Source of the DNA: Neglectibacter timonensis
GTDB lineage: Bacteria > Bacillota > Clostridia > Oscillospirales > Acutalibacteraceae
NCBI RefSeq assembly: GCF_900048895.1
Contig: NZ_LT160632.1
Location: 1-51,514 of the forward strand
Direction of reading: 5' to 3'
DNA: 51,514 nucleotides
Part shown: in pieces, positions 16,287-23,956 of the stretch
Layout: every line of letters begins with the position of its first letter
Numbering within the stretch: position 1 is the first letter of the stretch
The notes under the pieces: generated by a model
The model's database searches: none
Told to the model about the DNA's origin: nothing
Seen by the model: the letters and a program-made list of their open reading frames with translations, nothing else
Position numbers and translations under genes: made by a program

Positions 16287-16613
16287 TTACTTCATCAGTT
16301 TTCGCAGCAGGTCGGTGAGTTCGTCGATTACGTTGTCGTTGCCCTGCCGGATGTTCTCCGCGACGCAGGTCCTGATGTGGTTTTCCAGAAGCGCCTTGTT
16401 GAAGCCGTTCAGGGCTGAGCTCACCGCTGACGCCTGCACCATCACGTCGGTGCAGTAGGCGTTTTCCTCCAACATCTTTTGAAGCCCGCGCACCTGGCCC
16501 TCAATCCGCTTCAGCCGGTTCATCAGGTCCCGGTACTCTTTTTCAGGCCGCTCCTTCGTTTTACGGGTCTCCGCCGGACAGCAAGCCCGGCTTTCCGTCT
16601 CCCGGTGTTCCAT
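16287..16613 (-). CDS. csoR: Copper-sensing transcriptional repressor
   Basis: A 108-residue CsoR-family four-helix repressor. The Cu(I) ligands are all present: Cys54 (NAYCTD), His79 (LENHI) and Cys83 (RTC). The DNA-binding surface RLKRIEGQVRGLQKML is typical. An N-terminal pair of cysteines (CC at 11-12) is an extra not seen in most homologues. ATG 16613 is chosen; an in-frame ATG at 16652 lies inside the operator and would be upstream of or at the transcription start. It should release its operators when Cu(I) binds, switching on itself and probably copA. Confidence 0.95.
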   Translation of the reverse strand: MEHRETESRACCPAETRKTKERPEKEYRDLMNRLKRIEGQVRGLQKMLEENAYCTDVMVQASAVSSALNGFNKALLENHIRTCVAENIRQGNDNVIDELTDLLRKLMK

Positions 16614-16643
16614 AGCGTTTCGGTCACTTCCTTTTTTGTGTGA

Positions 16644-16701
16644 ATACCCCATGGGGGTATCTCTTGATCTCTACTATATACCCCATAGGGGTATTTGTCA
16701 A
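16644..16701 (-). promoter_or_regulatory. csoR promoter with two CsoR operators
   Basis: On the minus strand TTGACA (16701-16696), a 17-nt spacer and TATAGT (16678-16673) form the promoter. Pseudo-palindromes of the CsoR type, ATACCCC-A-T-GGGGGTAT at 16644-16660 and ATACCCC-A-T-AGGGGTAT at 16678-16694, cover the spacer and the transcription start region, so binding would block polymerase. Confidence 0.85.
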
Positions 16702-16744
16702 GGGGAATGGAAGAAAAACCGGCGGGGAAAAGATGTGCTGGAAT

Positions 16745-16822
16745 GTTACACGGGTTCTGTGGTATGGTATAGGCTGAAGAGGATAGGGAAAGGGAGCGGC
16801 GTTCTCGCCGCTCCCTTTTTTT
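16745..16822 (+). promoter_or_regulatory. Shared promoter-leader-terminator element, copy 1
   Basis: GTTACA (16745-16750), a 17-nt spacer and TATAGG (16768-16773) form the promoter; the leader then contains GGGAGCGGCG-TTCT-CGCCGCTCCC (16792-16815) followed by seven T. It precedes the HTH/DUF6017-like replication gene. Three other copies stand at 27777, 33789 and 48795. Confidence 0.75.
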
Positions 16823-16852
16823 GCCGGAACAGAGGATAGGGAGGTTTTCTTG

Positions 16853-17779
16853 ATGGGGACGGGAACAGCGGGGAAGACGGGACGTTTTATCAGGCTGGAC
16901 CAGGAAACGGTGGGCAGGCTGCGGCCCACCGAGCTGGCTGTCTATGTGGCGTTGTGCGCCTTTGCAGACGGCAAAAACAGAAGCTGCTTTCCCTCCTACG
17001 CCACGCTGGCCAGACGGGCCGGGTGCTCCCGCCGCACGGCGATCCGGGCCGTGTCCGGGCTGGAAAAGCTGGGGCTGGTAATCAAGCAGGAGCAGCGGAG
17101 CGTCAAAGGGGATCCCACCGCCAACCTGTATGTGCTGACGGAGCAGCGGACGCTGGAAGACCGCGGGACGGTTTTCCGGGAGCCGGAGGTTCCCGCTGTT
17201 CCGGAGAAGGCTGCGGAACCGGAGGAAGGGCAGAAAGAACAAAGTGAAATAAATTCACTAAAAAGTGCACAGGAAAGCCGCCGCAGGGAAGAGAAAATGC
17301 CATCGCGCCCAGTGCCGGCTTGTCACCGCAGTGATGACAAAAAGTCACCACCCCCAGTGCTAAATTGTCACCACCCTAGTGACAAATTGGCACCCGAACT
17401 AGAAGAACTTAACAAGCCCCAATGGAACAAGAGCCATTCTATCCCTCCTTCCCCGGCACTGCGCAGGGACAGGGAGCGGGAGAGGGAGAGAGTGAAGGAA
17501 AAATTGGAGTACGGATATTTTGCGGAGAACATGCCGGACAAGCTGCCTTTTCTGGACAAGCTGATCGCTGTGATGCTGGAACTGCGCCGGGAGGACGCGC
17601 CGGAAAACCGCCGGGTACTGGAAGCAGTGGACAGCACGGTGATCCTGGATTTCCTGGAGGAGATGAAGGAGAAGCAGAGGGCGCTGATGGGCGTCCGGAA
17701 TACTTCCGCCTGGCTCAAAAAGGTGTTTTTGGAGTTCCTGTGGAAACGCGAAGCCGCCTTGGCCGCCCTGGACCCCTAA
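16853..17779 (+). CDS. HTH replication-type protein with DUF6017-like C-terminus
   Basis: A 308-residue protein of the kind found in phages, plasmids and conjugative elements of Clostridia. Residues about 10-100 form a winged-helix domain (LRPTELAVYVALCAFADGKNRSCFPSYATLARRAGCSRRTAIRAV). A low-complexity middle contains repeated Cys-His-x-x-Ser-Asp motifs, and the C-terminal third (YFAENMPDKLPFLDKLIAVMLE) resembles DUF6017. In the middle coding region the DNA contains paired TTGTCAC/GTGACAA blocks (about 17320-17385), which could be in-gene binding sites. ATG 16853 follows AGGGAGG by 8 nt; TTG 16850 is adjacent. It is controlled by copy 1 of the shared leader element. No other replication or integration gene is near. 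Confidence 0.8.
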   Translation: MGTGTAGKTGRFIRLDQETVGRLRPTELAVYVALCAFADGKNRSCFPSYATLARRAGCSRRTAIRAVSGLEKLGLVIKQEQRSVKGDPTANLYVLTEQRTLEDRGTVFREPEVPAVPEKAAEPEEGQKEQSEINSLKSAQESRRREEKMPSRPVPACHRSDDKKSPPPVLNCHHPSDKLAPELEELNKPQWNKSHSIPPSPALRRDRERERERVKEKLEYGYFAENMPDKLPFLDKLIAVMLELRREDAPENRRVLEAVDSTVILDFLEEMKEKQRALMGVRNTSAWLKKVFLEFLWKREAALAALDP

Positions 17780-18376
17780 CCCCGCTTTCTTTCGCCGCTT
17801 TCTTTCGCAGAAAGCTTGGCAAAGAACTCTGAGCTCCAGCCCTCCAGCAAAAGCTGCTCTCACTTCGTTCGGGCCGGAAGAAGCCCGGTACTTTCCGCAG
17901 GAAAGGCGAACGCTTCGCGTTCGAGGGGTTCTTCCCGAAGATCTCCGAACAGAGTGAGGAGATCTTTTGCTTCCAGGCTGGAGAAGGGCTGCCCTTAGCC
18001 TTCGGCTTTCGGGTTGGGAGGGCCTTAGCCTTCCCCTTGAGGGGAGAGGGGAAGCAGATTCCCTGCGGGAATCTGCTGGATGAGGTGGAAAGCTTCCCGC
18101 TTACACTGCAGCGGCAGAATACAAGTCAAAACACCTCATCAGCCGCCTACGGCGGCAGCTTCCCCTCAAGGGGAAGCCTTTGGACTTTGCCTTCCCCTTG
18201 AGGGGAGAGGGGAAACAGATTCCCTGCGGGAATCTGCTGGATGAGGTGGAAAGCTTCCTTTTTTCTCCGTAGCGGCGGAATACAAGCCAGAACCACCTCA
18301 TCAGCCGCCTACGGCGACAGCTTCCCCTCAAGGGGAAGCCTAAGGGCGTTCCCCCTCATCAGCCGCTTGTTCGGCG
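17780..18376. repeat. Repeat-filled spacer with two tandem MITE-like copies
   Basis: No gene is seen. From left to right: a CTTTCTTTCGCAGAAAGC block shared with the end of cobA-hemD; a segment (17857-17940) whose inverse occurs inside giant gene B; a GAAGATCTCC...GAGATCTTTT hairpin (17937-17969); and two complete tandem copies of the MITE-like repeat at 18029-18180 and 18190-18342, each about 152 bp with palindromic ends and the GATGAGGTGG/CCACCTCATC inner pair. Confidence 0.75.
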
Positions 18377-19138
18377 TCAGATGCCCTCAAGGCCATAGCG
18401 GTTCCTGTATTCCGACGGGGTCAGGCCCGAATACTGTTTGAAGGCGCGGCAGAAGTGATAGACGCTGGAAAAGCCGCATTGATAGGAGATTTCAGTGACC
18501 GATCCCCTGTTTTCCCGGAGGGCCTGTCCGGCTTTCTGTATGCGCGCCTCAATCACATACTGCTTTGGCGTGGTCTTATAATTCTCCCGGAACATCCGGC
18601 GCAGGTAGCTTTCACAGACGCCGGCCTCTGCGGCGATTTTACTGTTGGACAGCGCGGTGTCGTCCAGATGGTCGACCACATATTGCGTGGCCCGCCGCAG
18701 GCTGACGTTCCTGTTTTGGGATTCTTCAAAAAGCCGTTCCAGAACGCTGTAAAAGAGGCTCATCATCTTCAGGCGGCTGCCGTGCATCGTGGCAAGCCGC
18801 CTTATTTTTTCGTAATCGCTGAAATATTCCTCCGTCTGGCTGAGAGGGATCACGATGAATTCCTCCGTAAGCGGCTCCATACAGGTGAAATTGAGCAGAG
18901 GGAATTCCCCGCCCAGGTTATTATAAAGGGTATAGGTGGCACCCATGGGCAGAATCACGGCGCGGTCGGGAGCAGACACGAATTTTTTCCCTCCGTGCGT
19001 ATAAGTGATTTTTCCGCTTTTACAGAAGGACAGGCCGAAGGTACTGCGGTTCTCAATTTGGATGTGCTTTCCTGCAGTGGCGCTGACAGTATAGACAGAT
19101 TCCAGCTCCTTCACCGTAACCCATTCCAGACGATACAT
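18377..19138 (-). CDS. AraC-family transcriptional regulator
   Basis: A 253-residue regulator with an N-terminal cupin-like sensing domain (about 1-140) and two C-terminal helix-turn-helix units: LSNSKIAAEAGVCESYLRRMFRENYKTTPKQYVIEARI and VTEISYQCGFSSVYHFCRAFKQYSGLTPSEYR. ATG 19138 has AGGGAGG 8 nt upstream; the GTG three codons earlier lacks room for a site. It is divergent from the dehydrogenase gene at 19292 and is the obvious regulator of the catabolic/transport island that follows. The ligand is probably the substrate of that island. Confidence 0.92.
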   Translation of the reverse strand: MYRLEWVTVKELESVYTVSATAGKHIQIENRSTFGLSFCKSGKITYTHGGKKFVSAPDRAVILPMGATYTLYNNLGGEFPLLNFTCMEPLTEEFIVIPLSQTEEYFSDYEKIRRLATMHGSRLKMMSLFYSVLERLFEESQNRNVSLRRATQYVVDHLDDTALSNSKIAAEAGVCESYLRRMFRENYKTTPKQYVIEARIQKAGQALRENRGSVTEISYQCGFSSVYHFCRAFKQYSGLTPSEYRNRYGLEGI

Positions 19139-19237
19139 TTGCCTCACCTCCCTTTCATTTTACTGTTTTTTGAAATAATTTCCAAGTATTTTGAGAAAAA
19201 TTGTATCGGAAATGTTAAATCGCTTCGGTTTTTTGCA

Positions 19238-19266
19238 TTGAACTGCCTTTGGCCTGAAATTATAAT
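19238..19266 (+). promoter_or_regulatory. Promoter of the catabolic island
   Basis: TTGAAC (19238-19243), a 17-nt spacer and TATAAT (19261-19266), 26 nt before the first start codon and about 100 nt from the divergent AraC-type gene. Confidence 0.8.
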
Positions 19267-19291
19267 GTTTGCAGGAGGGAAGGTGAGTTTT

Positions 19292-20056
19292 ATGGTTTCT
19301 TTGAACAAAACGGCAATCGTGACCGGCGCCGCGTCCGGGATGGGGCTGCTGTTTGCGCAGAACTGGGCCGGGCTCGGCGGCAGCGTCGTCCTGTGCGACG
19401 CCGACGGGGAAGCCCTGGCGAAGGCGGCCCGCGGAATCCGTGACAGCCATGCCGGTCAGGCTTTGGACGTGCTGTGCGACGTGAGGGAATACGGGCAGGT
19501 GGAGCATGCCTGCAGAACCGCTTACGAAACCTTCGGCAGTCTTGACCTGGTGTGCAATTTTGCGGGAGGGACCGCCACCCGTGTGCTGGGGGTGCGCGGG
19601 ACGATCGGAGAATTTCCCGATGTTCCCATCGCCGTGTACGATTGGGGCATCGACGTGAATTTGAAGGGCCAATTCTATTTCTGCCATGCCGCCAGCCGCT
19701 ATATGCGCCGGCAGAAAAGCGGGCTTATCGTCAACATCGGTTCCATCACCGGCATGGAGGGGGACGGCTACGGGGTGGATTACCCCACCGCCAAAAGCGG
19801 CGTCATGTTCGGCCTGACCAAATCTGTGGCGCAGTACGGCTCGCAGTACGGCTTTCGCTGCGTCTGCGTTTCTCCCGGCCCGGTCTTGACGAGGCCCGGC
19901 ATGGCGGAGATGGAAACCCTGTTGGGCAGGGCGGCCGAGCCCCAGGAAATTGTCGACCTCATCCTGTTTTTGGCGTCGGACAAGGGGCAGTTTATCAACG
20001 GCGAAAATATCATGATTGACGGCGGCAGAAACGCGATGGGCAGAGGGAAAGCGTGA
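19292..20056 (+). CDS. Short-chain dehydrogenase/reductase 1
   Basis: A 254-residue classical SDR. The cofactor site is TGAASGMG near residues 11-18; CDVRE, NIGSITG (catalytic Ser) and YPTAK (catalytic Tyr and Lys) follow; the end is the usual INGENIMIDGG. It interconverts an alcohol and a carbonyl with NAD(P)H. It is the first gene of the island under the AraC-type regulator. A ribosome site AGGAGGGAAGG precedes ATG 19292; an in-frame GTG at 19283 is an alternative. The substrate is not evident, but the adjacent dehydroquinase-like gene suggests a cyclohexane carboxylate or a related cyclitol. Confidence 0.9.
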   Translation: MVSLNKTAIVTGAASGMGLLFAQNWAGLGGSVVLCDADGEALAKAARGIRDSHAGQALDVLCDVREYGQVEHACRTAYETFGSLDLVCNFAGGTATRVLGVRGTIGEFPDVPIAVYDWGIDVNLKGQFYFCHAASRYMRRQKSGLIVNIGSITGMEGDGYGVDYPTAKSGVMFGLTKSVAQYGSQYGFRCVCVSPGPVLTRPGMAEMETLLGRAAEPQEIVDLILFLASDKGQFINGENIMIDGGRNAMGRGKA

Positions 20057-20181
20057 AGCGTATTTTTGAAACGGTGTTTTGCGGCTTTCAGGGTTGGGAA
20101 AATCCCGATTTTGCTGTGCAAAACCACCCGCAATTCCACGAGAAAGGAATGCTTTCGCAAAGTGAAAGCCATGGTTTATAA

Positions 20182-21054
20182 GTGGTGAAAGGGTCTTTTT
20201 TTGGAAACGAGAGGGCGCTTTTAACGGTGATGGTGCAGGCGGATACCCCCCGGAGAATCCAGGAGCTGATGGACTGTTCCGCCCTGGAGGGAGCGGAGGC
20301 CTTTGGAATACAATTCGAGCGGCTCAGGCCCGAATTCAGAACCGGGGAGGTATACCGGCAGCTGTTCGCCCGGACAGACGGCAGGCCTGTCTATGTGACA
20401 AATTACCGGTCTGCGCAAAACAGGGGAAAAACAGACGACATGCTTGCCCGGGAGCTTCTGGAGCTTGCCGGATGCGGCGCCGACCTCTGCGACGTGATGG
20501 GGGATTATTTCGACAGGCGGCCCGACGAGGCCGCCGTGGACAGGGCGGCGATCCACAGGCAGCTCCGGCTGATCGAAGCCCTTCATGAGAGGGGCGCAAA
20601 GGTTTTGATGTCCTCCCACATACATAAATTCACCCCGGCGCAGCGGGTGCTTGAAATCGCGCTGGAGCACCAGAAGCGCGGCGCGGACATCAGCAAAATC
20701 GTCACCGGAGCCCAGACGATGGACGAGCAGGTGGAAAACCTGAAAATCATCCTGATGCTCAAGAGAGAGCTGCAGATCCCGTTCCTCTTTCTCTGCGGCG
20801 GCCAGTGCGGCATTTTAAGGCGGATCGGCGGCGAGCTTGGCTGCTGTATGTATCTCTGCGTACACGAGCACGACGGGTTTGCAACGCCCGTCCAGCCGCT
20901 TTTGCGGGATGTGAAAACAATGAGAGAACTATTGGGGAGGCCGGCGTATGAAATTCAGCAACAGGACTGCCCTTGTAACGGGAGCGGCAGTGGGAATCGG
21001 ACGGGCGGCTGCGAGGATGCTGGCGTCGGGCGGCGCGGATGTGGCACTGCTTGA
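20182..21054 (+). CDS. Type I 3-dehydroquinate dehydratase-like enzyme
   Basis: A 290-residue class I aldolase-fold protein of the AroD family. The catalytic histidine is in LMSSHIHKF (about residue 148) and the Schiff-base lysine in GADISKIVTGA (about residue 174); VYVTNYRS and FLFLCGGQCG are also family blocks. It would dehydrate a 3-dehydroquinate-like substrate by an imine mechanism. The start is GTG 20182 or 20185; no strong ribosome site is visible, although GAAAGC-rich sequence precedes. The recognisable protein ends near VKTMRELLG; about 45 further codons overlap the next gene by 107 nt, which suggests a lost stop codon. A catabolic role is more likely than aromatic biosynthesis given the neighbours. 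Confidence 0.82.
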   Translation: MVKGSFFGNERALLTVMVQADTPRRIQELMDCSALEGAEAFGIQFERLRPEFRTGEVYRQLFARTDGRPVYVTNYRSAQNRGKTDDMLARELLELAGCGADLCDVMGDYFDRRPDEAAVDRAAIHRQLRLIEALHERGAKVLMSSHIHKFTPAQRVLEIALEHQKRGADISKIVTGAQTMDEQVENLKIILMLKRELQIPFLFLCGGQCGILRRIGGELGCCMYLCVHEHDGFATPVQPLLRDVKTMRELLGRPAYEIQQQDCPCNGSGSGNRTGGCEDAGVGRRGCGTA

Positions 21055-21685
21055 CCTCAATGCCGAAAAGCTGTGCGGCGCGGAGAAAGAGGCGCGGCAG
21101 TACGCCGGCCGGACGGTTGCGCTTCCGTGCGATATCAGCAGGGAGGCTGAGGTTTATGCGGCCGTCTCAAAGGCGGAAGCCGCCCTTGGACACATTGACA
21201 TTCTTGTGAACAACGCCGCTGTCTGGAGGTGCTGGGACGCCTTTGTCAATGTCTCCGCGGAAGAATGGAGAAAGTTTATTGACGTCAACCTCATGGGGAC
21301 GGTCTATTGCACCAGGGCGGTGCTTCCCGGGATGCTGGAAAGGCGGTACGGGAAAATTGTAAACGTGGCTTCGGTGGCGGGCGTTTACGGAAACGCCAAC
21401 ATGGCCCATTACTCCGCCACAAAGGGCGCGGTGATCTCCCTCACCTATGCGCTGGCCAAGGAGGTTGCCGAAAAGGGGATCTGTGTCAACTGCGTCTCTC
21501 CCGGGAGCGTGAGTCCAGCGGAAAACCCGGATATGGATTACTTTCAGGAAAGCGGGCTCTCCTACCTGGGCAGGACGGGCACTGACAACGAGAACGCCAA
21601 CCTGATCTGCTTTCTCGCCAGCGACGAGGCAAGCTATATTTCAGGCCAGAACATACAGATCGACGGCTGCAGAAGAAAGCTGTAG
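20948..21685 (+). CDS. Short-chain dehydrogenase/reductase 2
   Basis: A 245-residue SDR of the FabG-like group: TGAAVGIGR at residues 11-19, LVNNAAV, the catalytic Ser in NVASVAG, YSATK, and a C-terminal GQNIQIDGC. It differs clearly from the first SDR and probably acts on a different step. ATG 20948 lies within the 3' end of the dehydroquinase-like frame, so translation may be coupled. It precedes the quinone-oxidoreductase gene by 50 nt. Confidence 0.9.
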   Translation: MKFSNRTALVTGAAVGIGRAAARMLASGGADVALLDLNAEKLCGAEKEARQYAGRTVALPCDISREAEVYAAVSKAEAALGHIDILVNNAAVWRCWDAFVNVSAEEWRKFIDVNLMGTVYCTRAVLPGMLERRYGKIVNVASVAGVYGNANMAHYSATKGAVISLTYALAKEVAEKGICVNCVSPGSVSPAENPDMDYFQESGLSYLGRTGTDNENANLICFLASDEASYISGQNIQIDGCRRKL

Positions 21686-21735
21686 CGGAGGGGGGCCGGG
21701 CGGGGGCTTTCCTCATTTGGAAAAGGGGGATGTTT

Positions 21736-22752
21736 ATGAAAGCAATTCTCGTGAACGGGGACAGAAGCCTTCGCTGGGACGAGGTTCCCGATCCGGTTCT
21801 GGGAGAGGACGACTGCCTGATTCAAGTTGAGGCGGCGGCGCTGAACCGGGCCGACCTGATGCAGCGGGAAGGGGATTATCCGCCGCCTCCCGGCAGCCCG
21901 GAATGGATGGGCCTTGAAATTTCCGGAACAGTCATCGGGATGTCCCCGGGGGCGCGGCGGAAATCAAAGTTCCAAATTGGCGATCAGGTCTGCGCGCTTT
22001 TGGGCGGCGGCGGGTATGCCCAGTATGCGGCCGTGCGCTGTGATATGCTGATGCCGGTTCCGCAAAACTGCTCGATGATCGAGGCGGCGGCGATGCCGGA
22101 AGCCTTTGCCACCGCCTACCTGAACCTGTTTCTGGAGGGAGGGCTGCAGCCCGGCGGCACCCTGCTGATGCATGCCGGCGCCAGCGGCCTGGCCAGCGTC
22201 GTCATCCCCATGGCGAAGGCATTCGGCGCACGGGTGATCACCACTGTTTTGACCGGCGGGATTGCCCGCAGCATAGAGCATTTGCAGGCGGACCGGGTGG
22301 TCGTCACCGCCCGGGAGGATCTCTCCGAGGTCCTGAAGGAGGAGCTGGCGGACGGTCATGGGGTGGACGTGGCAATCGACTGCCTGGGCGGCGAAACCAT
22401 GGGGAAATGCCTTCCTTACCTGGCCCGCGGCGCAAGGTGGATCATGATTGCGGCGCTGGCGGGAGCCAAAACGGAAATTGACCTGAAGAATCTTTATGTG
22501 CGGAATGTGCGGATCATCGGCAGCACCCTGCGTTCCAAAAGCCCGGAGGCAAAGGCGGGGATTTTGGCGGAGCTGGTGCAAAACGTGTGGCCCAAAGTGT
22601 CGGCGGGCGCGGTCAGGCCCACCATTTACAGAGTTCTGCCCATCACCGAGGCGGAGGCCGCCCAGGAGATCCTCTACCGCGGAGAAAATGTGGGAAAGGT
22701 CGTTTTGACAGTGGGAGGAGGCAGCCGGGGGCGTTTCCCGGCTGTGCCGTGA
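21736..22752 (+). CDS. Quinone oxidoreductase-like (PIG3/MDR family)
   Basis: A 338-residue zinc-independent medium-chain reductase. The N-terminal catalytic fold (LNRADLMQREGDYPPPPG, then LGLEISG-type block) and the nucleotide-binding part (LLMHAGASGLASVV, with Ala-Ser-Gly-Leu in place of the usual GASGVG) are clear; GGVDVAIDCLGG and NVRIIGSTLRSK follow. It reduces quinones or enones with NADPH by family. ATG 21736 has AGGGGG 6 nt upstream; an ATG at 21730 is too near that site. Part of the AraC-controlled island. Confidence 0.9.
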   Translation: MKAILVNGDRSLRWDEVPDPVLGEDDCLIQVEAAALNRADLMQREGDYPPPPGSPEWMGLEISGTVIGMSPGARRKSKFQIGDQVCALLGGGGYAQYAAVRCDMLMPVPQNCSMIEAAAMPEAFATAYLNLFLEGGLQPGGTLLMHAGASGLASVVIPMAKAFGARVITTVLTGGIARSIEHLQADRVVVTAREDLSEVLKEELADGHGVDVAIDCLGGETMGKCLPYLARGARWIMIAALAGAKTEIDLKNLYVRNVRIIGSTLRSKSPEAKAGILAELVQNVWPKVSAGAVRPTIYRVLPITEAEAAQEILYRGENVGKVVLTVGGGSRGRFPAVP

Positions 22753-22812
22753 GAAACCGGGGAGGCGGAGGCCGGAGAGGGCCGCCGTTCCGCCTCAGAG
22801 AGGAGGAATCAA

Positions 22813-23862
22813 ATGCTGCTGAGCCGTACGGCGGAACTGCTGCAACAGAAACAGAAGGACGGGGATTTTACTTCCTATGCCCTGTTTGTCAGCAGGAGGG
22901 GAGAAGAGGCCTTCTTCCATTCCGCGCAGGTGGACGGGGATACCTATTTTGACATAGCGAGCATGGGCAAGGTTCTGGTGACCGCCCCTTTGATTTTGCA
23001 GGCAGTGGGGGAAAAGAAGCTCTCGCTGGACGACCCGCTCACAAGGTTTTTCCGGCATGTGCCGGAGGAGAAGCGGAAAATCACCGTGAAACAGCTGCTC
23101 ACCCACACCTCGGGAATCGTGAGGCACCCTATCTCCCCGGAGGCGGCGGGACGGGGAGCGGAGGCGGTGGCGGAGGAGATCCTGAAGCATCCGCTGGCCT
23201 TTCCGCCGGGGACAGGGTATCTCTATTCCTGCAGCGGGATGCTTCTGCTGGGGTTTCTTCTGGAAAGGAGTTACGGCCTGTCCCTGGAAACCCTTTTTGA
23301 GACAAGGCTGAAAGGGCCGCTGGGGTATACGAGAAGCAGGTTCAATATTGCCGTGGACGAACCGAACGCGGCGCTCTGTTACAGAAGCGAAGACGTAAAC
23401 GGCCTGCCTCACCCCTGGGACGATGAAAACATACGGGTGCTGCAAACAAGCGCCGGTTCGGGCGGGCAGTTCTTTACCCTCTCCGATTTGAAAAAGTTCT
23501 CAGAGGCAGTCATGGCCAAAAGCGGCGGGCTGTATCCAGAGAATTATTACGCTTTGGCGGAGGCGGATTACACCGGAAAGTGCGGCGAGGGCAGGGGCCT
23601 TGGCTGGCTTTATGTGGACGGGAGATACCCGCAGACGGGCAGGCTCTTCCCCGCGGGCAGCTTCGGGCATTGCGGGCATACGGGAACTTCGATTTTCTTT
23701 GACCGCGCCGGCCGGCTGTATGTCATTCTGCTGACCAACGCGACCAGGGCCCTGAACAGGAAAAACGGGTTCAGGGGGTACGATTACGGCAGGGTCTGCC
23801 AAATGAGAGAGGAGATCCACAACGCAGTTTACGAGGATTTTGCCGCGGAGAAGCTCCTTTGA
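22813..23862 (+). CDS. Serine hydrolase, class C beta-lactamase family
   Basis: A 349-residue cytoplasmic serine hydrolase of the penicillin-binding-protein-like group. The nucleophile motif is SMGK (IASMGKVLV, about residue 50), the second motif LYSCSG (about 141) replaces the usual YxN by YSC, and the third is GHTGT (about 280). LLTHTSG is conserved. There is no signal peptide, so it probably acts on a small ester or amide substrate inside the cell, such as a conjugated aromatic or quinate ester taken up by the adjacent transporter; that link is inference. AGAGGAGG lies 6-7 nt before ATG 22813. Confidence 0.88.
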   Translation: MLLSRTAELLQQKQKDGDFTSYALFVSRRGEEAFFHSAQVDGDTYFDIASMGKVLVTAPLILQAVGEKKLSLDDPLTRFFRHVPEEKRKITVKQLLTHTSGIVRHPISPEAAGRGAEAVAEEILKHPLAFPPGTGYLYSCSGMLLLGFLLERSYGLSLETLFETRLKGPLGYTRSRFNIAVDEPNAALCYRSEDVNGLPHPWDDENIRVLQTSAGSGGQFFTLSDLKKFSEAVMAKSGGLYPENYYALAEADYTGKCGEGRGLGWLYVDGRYPQTGRLFPAGSFGHCGHTGTSIFFDRAGRLYVILLTNATRALNRKNGFRGYDYGRVCQMREEIHNAVYEDFAAEKLL

Positions 23863-23956
23863 AGGAAGGGCCGGCAGATCCGGCGCGGTTTGTTCCGCCT
23901 GCTGCGGCAAGGAGAGTGCGACACAAGTAAAATCAGAAAAAGAAAGGATGTCAGGT

